In this document: piece by piece, positions 56,066-64,000 of the stretch
Layout of the letters: the number at the start of each line of letters is the position of its first letter
How positions within the stretch are numbered: the first letter of the stretch is position 1
Assembly (NCBI GenBank): GCA_018292915.2
Contig: JACVVK020000385.1
Location: 285,001-349,000 of the forward strand
Reading direction: 5' to 3'
DNA: 64,000 nt
From: Batillaria attramentaria
Taxonomy: Eukaryota; Mollusca; Gastropoda; Batillariidae
Notes under the pieces: generated by a model
Databases searched by the model: none
Told to the model about the DNA's origin: nothing
Seen by the model: the letters and a program-made list of their open reading frames with translations, nothing else
Program-made: the position numbers and the translations under genes

Positions 56066-59000
56066 CAGAGCTGCCTACCACTACGATTTGCCCGTATTTC
56101 CTACGATAAGTGATGGCCGATTACGGCGCTACGGCCACGTGTCGAAAAATACGATTTTTCTCGGGTCAAAATTACGAGATACGAAGATGCTCTACCGATG
56201 GCCAGTATCGGTTCGTCTGAGGCCTTACTTGTGTAGAACGATGCTCGCGCATGCGCGTATGCTCCTTCCCAGTTCGCATAGAGTTGACGCGCGGTTAGTA
56301 TTCTTTGTGCGCATGCGTACCGATGTTCGGCGCTGAAACAGAAAGGCAAAATGGCTTCGAAGCGTGCACATGAAACGGACGACGAAGATGGAATCGATAT
56401 CGGGAATGGGAAGACCAAGCGTTTGAAGCCAGCAAAGAAACAAACGGTTCAGTGCTTTCGGCAGGAATACACTACTTCCTACCCCGTGATTAGGAAGAGC
56501 AGTGTAGGTGCGAATCATGTGTTCTGCACCGCGTGCCGTTGCGACATCTCCATTGCACATGGAGGGATCGACGACATTCGACGCCACGTGGGGGCAAACA
56601 AACACATAAGAAATACAGATGTGGCGAAGGGAGCTCAACCGATCGGTGCTTTTTTTGCTCCGAAGAAAGAAGATCCAGCAGCAGAAGAAGTGACCCGCTC
56701 CGAAACGCTACTGGTGGAGCTGCTGGTCGAATTCAATCTCCCACTAAGTGCGGCAGATCGCTTCACTGAAACGTGCAAGAAAATGTTCCCCGATTCCAAA
56801 GTTGCAACAAAGTTTGCTTGCGGCAGGAGCAAAGCAACAGCAATGGTACGGAAACTGGCGGACAGTTGCAGGTCGGAGCTGATTGAGAGGATGAAGAAAG
56901 GACCGTTCACTATCTCCACCGATGGGAGTAACGATGCCAACGATAAAATGTTCCCCATTGTCGTTCGCACTTTGGATTTGGATGCTGGAATTGTGCAGTC
57001 GGAGATGCTGTCTCTTCCTTTCCTCAGTGATCGTGCTACAGGTAATTTTTTTCAGTTTGCATATTATTGGTTTGGGTTTTGTTTGTTTGCTTTCTTGTTT
57101 TTTGTTTGTTTTTGTTTATTTTGTTGCTGAGAAAAATTTAATTCTTAATATATATAAGTGTATCCTTTATTTGGGGGGGGGGGGGGGTTGCTGAATGTTG
57201 TTTGTAATTGTATCTCTTTAAACAAGCCAGCAGGGAAACTTCTGTGGGTGATTTTATCCACTGCCACAGTCAACAAAGTTTTCATCAAATTTGAAATTAA
57301 ATTTACTGAGCCTGTATTAGTATGATGCAAGGGGGATAGGTGAGGGAAAGTGTCATGTGCTTGTAAACCTAAAACTGTAAAAGCCTTGTAGTTGTATCAT
57401 CTGTGTTATGTATCCATTCGTCACTTTGACAGTTTGTGTTAAGTGCATAATTATCAGCGGAGTATTTCTATCCTTTTTTCCATCCAGGTGAAAACATCTT
57501 TCAACTGATTAGACGTGAACTGGAGGGTGCTGGCATCCCTTGGACCAACTGCATTGCCCTTGGATGTGATAATGCAAATGTGATGGTTGGCAAGGACAAG
57601 GGGGTGTATGGGTTCCTGAAGAGGATGCATCCTGAGATGTATTTGTCTGGGTGTGTTTGTCACCTGATCCACATTTCAGCTCAAAAGGGTAAGTGCTTGT
57701 GAAATCCCCCCTAAGATCTCATAATCATTAACAATTACATGTTCAGGGGTCGCCCTGGTGTCTTTACTTTTGCAATGGCAAACGCGAAGGGTCAATGAAA
57801 ATGCGTATGGCAGACAAAATCTGCGTATGGGTATCATACGACATAGGCTAAGCCGTAGGCGTTGCGTGATGTGCTATTACTCACTGCTATCACATTACAC
57901 AGTTGTTGTTTTTTTTAAAATTTATTTTCCCTAATCTCTCTCTCGATATTAAGTACTTTGCTTAAGCCTGGTCCTCATCTGTTTGCAGCATCCGCACAGC
58001 TGGCAGTCAAGATTGATGAGCTGCTTGTTGATGTTTTCTATTACATCGACAACTGCTCCACCAGACTGCGCAACTTGAAGGCCATTCAAGTCTACCACGA
58101 GGTGCAGGCCCAGAAGATACTCAAGCATGTATCCACCCGTTGGTTGAGTCTGAGGACGTGCCTGCCTCGTCTCCTGGAAAATTGGGATGCTCTGCGAGAG
58201 TTTTTCAAGCAGGAAAAGGCAGCGCGCACAGATCGTTCTAGTCATCAGAATGATCGCTTGGAGCGTCTCTCAGCGCTTTTCAGATCTCCTACGTCCAAGC
58301 TCTACTGCCTGTTTCTGATGGATGTGCTTGATGTGTTCGACCAAGCAAATGTCACTCTGCAGTGTGAGACTCCAATGGTTCACATGGTGCGCAGGACTCT
58401 GTTTAAGCTGCTCCGAAGCCTGTTTGAACGATTTCTCAAGCCAGTTGCCCTTGCAAACAAGTCAGGTGAGCTCCTGAAGGAAGTTCAGTTCAAGGTGGAT
58501 TACCATCAGAAGAACAACGAAGACCTTGCCATTGGGGAAGAGGCACATGCTTTCATTGCCAATGGGAACAATCTGAGAGCAGAGAGAGTGTGTGACTTCT
58601 ACAAAGACGTGAAGAAATTCTTCACAGCTGCGTGCTCCTACATACTTGAGAGACTTCCCTTGTCAGACATAGTGTTGAAGCATGCTGAGGTAGTTGATCC
58701 AGAAGTGGTGCAGAAGGCAATGCAGCTGCAGATAAAAGCACCAGAAAAGGCTGCTGCAGCAGATGCACACGTCGAGAGTGTCAAGTTCTTCATGGAGCGT
58801 TTTTCCCATTCTCATCCCCCCTGGGGCAAATGCTGCAGCCATCAAACTGGAGTTTGGGAGCTTTCAGGCCCACATCTCATCACAGTGCTTGTTTGAAAAG
58901 GATGATGAGGGCAAGCAAGTGCTGAAGATGAAGAGGGTGGACAAGTTTTGGGAGAGCATGAAAACAGAAACAGATGAAACTGGTGGGAGGAAGTTCCAAC

Positions 59001-59374
59001 ATCTGCCTGAGTTTATGCAGGGCATTTTGACAATTCCTCATTCCAGTGCCCATTGTGAGCGCATATTCAGCTGTGTCAGAAAAAACAGAACTGACACAAG
59101 AGCCAGTATTGGTCAAGAAACATTACAGTCTCTTCTTGTGCTGAAGACGAAGCCAGGCAAACCATGTGACCGTGTCATGGGCTACACGAAGGAAAGTCTC
59201 AGAGCGCTGAAGTCCTGTTACAAAGACAGTCTTGAGAAGTATAAGAAGCACTGAGACTTTCTGAGTCAACTGACCCTGTTCCAGAGTTGTGAACAGAACA
59301 GAACTGTATGGCTGTATAATTACCATCTGATTTTTTCAGGAAAGACTCATTAACAGTGCACTATAGGACTAGAG

Positions 59375-59431
<57 letters not shown>

Positions 59432-59678
59432 CACTTGTGCATTGAATTGACACTGTTCAAGAAATAAATGGTAAATAAAACAGTCTAAACATGAACTTGA
59501 TACATTCTTTTCTTTATCGAGCTTGATTAGGGTGAGATGAGAGGGGTTCCATGCAGTGTGTGGCAGTATGTTTAAAATTGAAATTCGGTTATTACTGATA
59601 ATCTTCCAGGATTACTGAAAACTGAGGGTTTAGATAGGGTAGACTACTGGAAGGCATTTTTAGGGGTAGGCAGCTCTG
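56066..59678 (+). mobile_element. Nearly complete hAT-superfamily DNA transposon, 3.6 kb
   Basis: Terminal inverted repeats CAGAGCTGCCTACCACT (56066-56082) and the complement CAGAGCTGCCTACCCCT read from 59678 match at 16 of 17 bases. Both ends are flanked by ATATTC (56060-56065 and 59679-59684), a 6-base target duplication. It encodes one multi-exon transposase and has its own AATAAA at 59463. A (GT)n run lies near 59381-59429. Confidence 0.88.
56351..59254 (+). pseudogene. hAT transposase, three exons, one frameshift
   Basis: Exons 56351-57041, 57488-57688 and 57989-59254, GT-AG and in phase. Exon 1 has a BED-type zinc finger (Cys59, Cys62, His79, His85) after a basic N-terminus, and the first catalytic Asp in ISTDGSND (Asp191). 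Exon 2 has the second Asp in LGCDNANV (Asp258) and the CVCHLIH motif. Exon 3 holds the helical insertion region and, at the end, the hAT dimerisation region (PHSSAHCERIFSCVRKNRTD). Near a run of six C at 58816-58821 the frame moves by +1, so the dimerisation domain continues in another frame to the TGA at 59252-59254. Otherwise open. Three-exon structure is unusual but clean. Confidence 0.85.
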
Positions 59679-60860
59679 ATATTCTTTCATGCTGTCTTGT
59701 GTTTCATGTTGTGTTATTTGTCTGGGGGGAGTAGAGGTAGTTGTCTATGTGTTAACGTACCAGCACGCCTTTTTTCGTCCGGGGGGACGTAGGCGTGTGA
59801 ATGTGTGTGAGAGAGTGGGTGCATGTGTGACTGACTGACTGACCCAAACAACATTGAGTGCATGTGACCAACTACTGTAACTGACGCCCTACAAGAGACT
59901 AGGAGAGGATGTGTGTCACCAGGGATTTTGATTACCATCATATACTGGTACCAAGATCCCTGGTGTAACTGACTGACTGACTTCAGACAAGATACAATGA
60001 GTGTGTATGCATGTGTGACCAACTGACCAGAGACAGAGATGGTGAGAGTGTGCAAGTGTGAAAGATACACAATCTCTCACATTTGCCCGTGCTGTGTGTG
60101 TGACAACTGACCATGACCAGAAACAGTGAGAAAGTGCTTGTGTGTGAGACGGACTGACAGACTCGAGATGGAGACAGAGAGGGAGAGAGAGAGAGGGTGT
60201 GCTGGTGTGAGAGGGTTTCGTATTTTTTTGTTTTCTAGTTGCTGCTTTTGTATTCTTATTATTTTTTCCTTATGGGAATATGGTTGACGGGTGGTTGGGG
60301 GAATGGGTGGGTAATGTGTAGGTAGCTTTTCTAGTGGGTGGGTAATTGTGGGAGGTTTGTGTTTAGATGGGTAAGGAGGGGGGCATAGTTTTGAATATTA
60401 TTTATTTGGTTATTTTTATTTCTATTTTTTGGCTGCATCTTTAATCCTACAGACAGATCACTGAAACTTTGCTTGCAATTGTGGCTGAGCCAGGTTTTCC
60501 CTTGCTCAGTCACAATTAGTTGGTCACCAGCCGCTGCCAGTCTGCAGTCAGTGATGAGTGAAAAGAAACTTGCTAAGAACAAAATTCTAAAACGTTTCAA
60601 GTACAGTGAAGTTTCTGGGGCACAGCAACTGTTTTGTCTGTTATTTTATTTAAATTTGGCATTTCTTTCTGGTATCTTGATTGATCGTTTTGCTTTTGAA
60701 CTTGCTGTGTCCCGTCCCCTATTTAAATGTGTCTTCCACAAGATGTTGGAAAACAATCCAAATTTTGAAGTTCTGAAATAGCATGACTGGCAGCTTTGCC
60801 TGGTGGGAAAGAGTGGTGGGACATCCCTTTTCCCTTTTTTTTATTTATAAATTTAGTGAT

Positions 60861-60910
<50 letters not shown>

Positions 60911-61899
60911 GTACACACACACACGCATACACGCACCCCTACTCTCCTTACCCCAATGTCCCCCCACCCCCACCCCTCTCCTGCTCCAGTCTCCCTCAGT
61001 TCCCTCCCTGGTGTCCAGATCAACCGTTCCCATGAGAGAGGCCGCTCTGACCTGCAAGGAGTGCTTTAGTCATTGCAGGTTGGTCATGGTCCATCATGTA
61101 CTCGGTGGATTAAAATCGCAGTTCATCTATTTGATGTATGATACTTTGATAATGTGTCACTAGCGCAATTTACATTCATGATTGTCACAGAGGTGCAACT
61201 TAAATGGTTCATCCAACAATGAATAGCTAAATTTTAAAGTCTGTATTATGACCTTTTTTATTCGTGTAGTTTCACATTACAGAAAATTAGATAACATGTA
61301 CTGACTGTACTTTGTTTTTTGTTTCAGGAGTGTACGTACCATTGCTGATGTTTCCATCATACAGTATGTATAGTCATCGTGGAAAATAAATGCCATGAAA
61401 AAACAATCAAATATTTCAGAAGTAAATTCAGGTAAAAATAAGCCTTAATATATATATATATATATGATTAGAAATTGAAAGTGATGATGCATAGTTTTTA
61501 CTTTTGAATCAATTAAAACTGACATGCAATAACACAATTTCTGTTTATTCTGGATGTGAGTTTCAGACAGTCTGTGCTGGCACCCTCCTCTGCTTTGTGG
61601 CAAGATCTTTTACTTTGGACTTCCGGATACAAGACTAGCTTGAACAATTTCCCCCTCAACAGGGACAGACAAGACTGAATATGCCATCAACTTCAGAATC
61701 ACAACTCGACAATGAAGGATGTCACGCTGCTTGTGTTGTAACTTCCTAAAATGGATTTGCTGATTACTAATGTGTTCATTTGTATTAATTTCTTACAGGC
61801 ATCTTTTAAATAATTTACATTGCTAATTGCTAACATCGTCAGCTGAGATTAAACAAGAGCATACTCAATGACTTTGTTGAATTTTGTGTCTTGTTACAG
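59679..61899. other. Intergenic with degenerate GTGTGACCAACTGAC-type repeats; no gene seen
   Basis: 59815-60200 repeats phrases such as tgtgtgactgactgactgac and gtgtgaccaactgac at loose intervals of about 100 bases. A short hairpin (caccagggatttt...aagatccctggtg) lies at about 59917-59963. (CT)n(AC)n at 60862-60930. A 102-codon frame at 60473-60781 has no recognised domain. Confidence 0.45.
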
Positions 61900-63498
61900 C
61901 CAACAATGGTCACTGCAGTAGTAGCAGCATTCAGGACAGATGTGCATACGTGGATCACGATCAACCAGTATCGCAGCAAAAGGTCGCTTTATGTGTGGTA
62001 GTTAACTTTTTTTTGATACAATGGTTGACTGTGCATAATTAATAAATAAATTGTATTCATTCTTTATTGGATCTTTATTATTGGATCTTTGTTGCATCGG
62101 ATCTTTGTTGTCTTCAGATCTTCATTGTCATCGGATCTTAGAAAAGTACAAATTGTACCGATTGCACAAATTTTCTTTGCTTCCAGAGTCATCCCTTTGG
62201 TTACAGAGATGAGCTGTTGAGATCACCACCACTTAATTGCCACCAGTTGTGACTGCAGAAGGAGCAACCAACACATGATGTCACTATAGCCAAGCCTATC
62301 CAGTCAGCACACCAGTAGCAGGACCTGGCCTAGCACAGTAAAGGTCGCCAATCTCCATTCAGTCAGTGCAACAGGTGTGGCGAGCTTTTGGACATCATCT
62401 TCACTTCCACTTAGCATGCAAGACCAGCTAGTGTATCACGTGACCTTTACTGCAACTGTCTGCTTGGATCACAGGACCTTGTTTACAAAAGTGAGTGACA
62501 TTGTCTGTACATAGACAGGAATACCTTATATGATTTCTTTTTAAGAAGAGTTCAGATATTAACAGTTGTTTCTTTTGAGGGAACTGTGCTAATTATATTC
62601 ACTGCATCTATTTCCAGATTTACTGCTGGCACAGTGAGGTCATCATCTCCATGCAGTCAGTGCAACAGTTATGGAGTCCTGCTACATCATCTTCAATTCC
62701 ATTCAGCAAGCAACACCAGATCATCACCCAGCAGTTATAGAGGTAGACCAATGACCAGATCATCACGTAGCAGTTTTAGAGGCAGATCACCAGATCACCA
62801 CGCAACAGTTTCTGAGGCAGTTCTACGCCCTACTTGTCATCCAACATTTTAAGAGGCAAAACTACGGCCACATCATCGTCCAACAGTTTTACATGCAGAC
62901 CTTCAGCCCACTTTTCATCCAGCAGTTTTAGAGACAGGCCTCTGGCTGTTTTGTCGCCCAGCAATTCTAGAGGCAGACCTTCGGCCTACTTGTGATCCAC
63001 TAGTTCTAGAGACAGACCTACATCCAGACCATCATCCAGCAACTGCACAGGCAGACCCACAGACTACTTTTCACCCAGCAGTTTTAGAGGCAGATCAACA
63101 GCACATTTCCAGTCAGCAAGCAAAACCAGTGTATCGCATCAGCTTCACTGCAACTGATGCTTGGTACACTGCACCACAGGACCTGGTCCAGAAAAATGAG
63201 TGGCAAAGACTAGACTATACATTGTCTATAGTGAATAAGTTATGTATGTTGAAGAAATTTAGGAACTGGATCTTGAGGATTCATTTTGAATGACCTTGAC
63301 TCAAGCTGTCTGTTTGAAAATTTTACATTGGCATTTTCTCAGTCTACAAACACCAGAGGTTTGAAACTTTGCATGACAGACATTGATAAGAACTTTACAG
63401 TATTCATTGGCCGCGTGTCAAGGTCAAGGCCATACAAGCTATTTTCGGACAGGCCAGCTTTGGATGTTGCCACAATCACCAACTTGGCGCACCGGCAG
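61900..63498 (+). ncRNA. Second array of duplicated exon-like blocks, putative noncoding
   Basis: Acceptor-preceded blocks start at 61900, 62187 and 62618. The block 62187-62490 ends at an AAAA/GTGAGT donor. Block 62618-63196 repeats its beginning (catctccatgcagtcagtgcaacag-like) and end (acctggtccagaaaaatgagt, donor GT lost), with a minisatellite inserted between. A further start lies near 63499. No long common frame exists. Confidence 0.35.
62740..63090 (+). repeat. Degenerate minisatellite (about 44 bp unit) inside an exon-like block
   Basis: Repeats of (t/c)agcagttttagaggcagac...c(a/g)tcatc(a/c)(a/c)ccagcag, strongly diverged between units. Frames give Arg/Ser/Pro-rich peptides but contain stops. 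Confidence 0.7.
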
Positions 63499-63569
63499 TA
63501 GGACCAAGTACAGTGAAATCACAGTTTCCATGCAGTCACTGCAGGCCAAAGGCAAGATTATCACCACTT

Positions 63570-64000
63570 CAACTATGCCAGCAGTTTTAGAGTCAGACAT
63601 TTGGCGAGATCATCACCCAGCAGTTTCAGAGACAGACGTGGTGAGATCATCACCCAGCAGTTTCAGAGACAGACATGTGGCGAGATCACCACCCAGCCGT
63701 TTTAGAGACTAACGTGTGGCGAGATCACCACCCAGCAGTTTTAGAGACGTGGCGAGATCACCACCCAGCAGTTTTAGAGACATGTGGTGAGATCACCACC
63801 CAGCAGTTATACATGAGGCGAGATCACCACCCTGCAGTTTTAGAGACATGTGGCGAGATCACCCAGCAGTTTTAGGGACAGACACATGGCGAGATCATCA
63901 CACAGCAGTTTTAGAGGCAGACCTGCGGCGAGATCACCGCCCAGCAGTTTTACAGGCAGACCTGCGGCGAGATCACCGCCCAGCAGTTTTACAGGCAGAC
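63570..64000 (+). repeat. Minisatellite, about 30-45 bp units, running off the window
   Basis: At least ten units of ggcgagatcaccacccagcag + ttttagagacagacatgt, variable in length through loss of the second half. The last units (63899-64000) are nearly identical with agacctgcggcgagatcacc. Continues past 64000. Confidence 0.88.

Noticed and set aside
60473..60781. 102-codon frame with hydrophobic stretches
   Set aside because: No homology recognised, no splice signals or conserved context; length is within chance for this region.
62586..63875. Arg/Ser-rich frames that look like RS domains
   Set aside because: They come from the minisatellite, shift frame between units and contain stops.

Overview
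The window reads as genomic DNA from a marine gastropod mollusc. The evidence is a GH9 cellulase with an N-terminal CBM2-like domain of the abalone type, animal DDB2 and TPI genes with GT-AG introns, many dinucleotide and poly-G/poly-C tracts, and tRNA-derived SINEs whose tails are (ATT)n or end in a GTTAAAC(A/C)CCC motif. The group assignment is inferred from gene and repeat content; no species is claimed.

Three host protein genes occupy the first 36 kb. (1) A secreted endo-beta-1,4-glucanase on the + strand, 11 coding exons, 3025-14680, 587 aa. (2) DDB2, the UV-damage recognition WD40 protein, on the - strand, 16363-27184, tail to tail with the cellulase. (3) Triosephosphate isomerase on the + strand, six coding exons, 28734-35879, 249 aa, head to head with DDB2. 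All three were assembled by joining exons at GT/AG boundaries with matching phases, and all stay open from start to stop. DDB2 carries two copies of one blade-coding exon (22679-22827 and 21245-21390), each running phase 0 to phase 2, so exactly one should be used per mRNA.

Introns and intergenic DNA are full of mobile elements with readable ends: a 1.9 kb noncoding fold-back element (7963-9893), a 255 bp MITE (4352-4606), a fold-back at 13050-13478, a TTAA-flanked element with an acidic ORF (18238-19587), a 2.9 kb element with CCCAGACAGCAC ends and its own intron-containing gene (23723-26598), a degenerate THAP fragment (34042-34374), an inverted pair of PIF/Harbinger-like elements carrying a MADF-like exon (38094-39920), a 496 bp TIR element (40012-40507) and a nearly complete hAT element with a broken multi-exon transposase (56066-59678).

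The remainder (about 44.9-64 kb apart from the hAT) has no convincing protein gene. Instead it holds two + strand arrays of duplicated, splice-ready units without consistent reading frames (45021-48355 and 61900-64000), the second expanded internally by a minisatellite of roughly 40-45 bp. These look like a spliced noncoding gene or genes built by tandem exon duplication. There are also several tandem repeats and an inverted pair of a 400 bp interspersed repeat.
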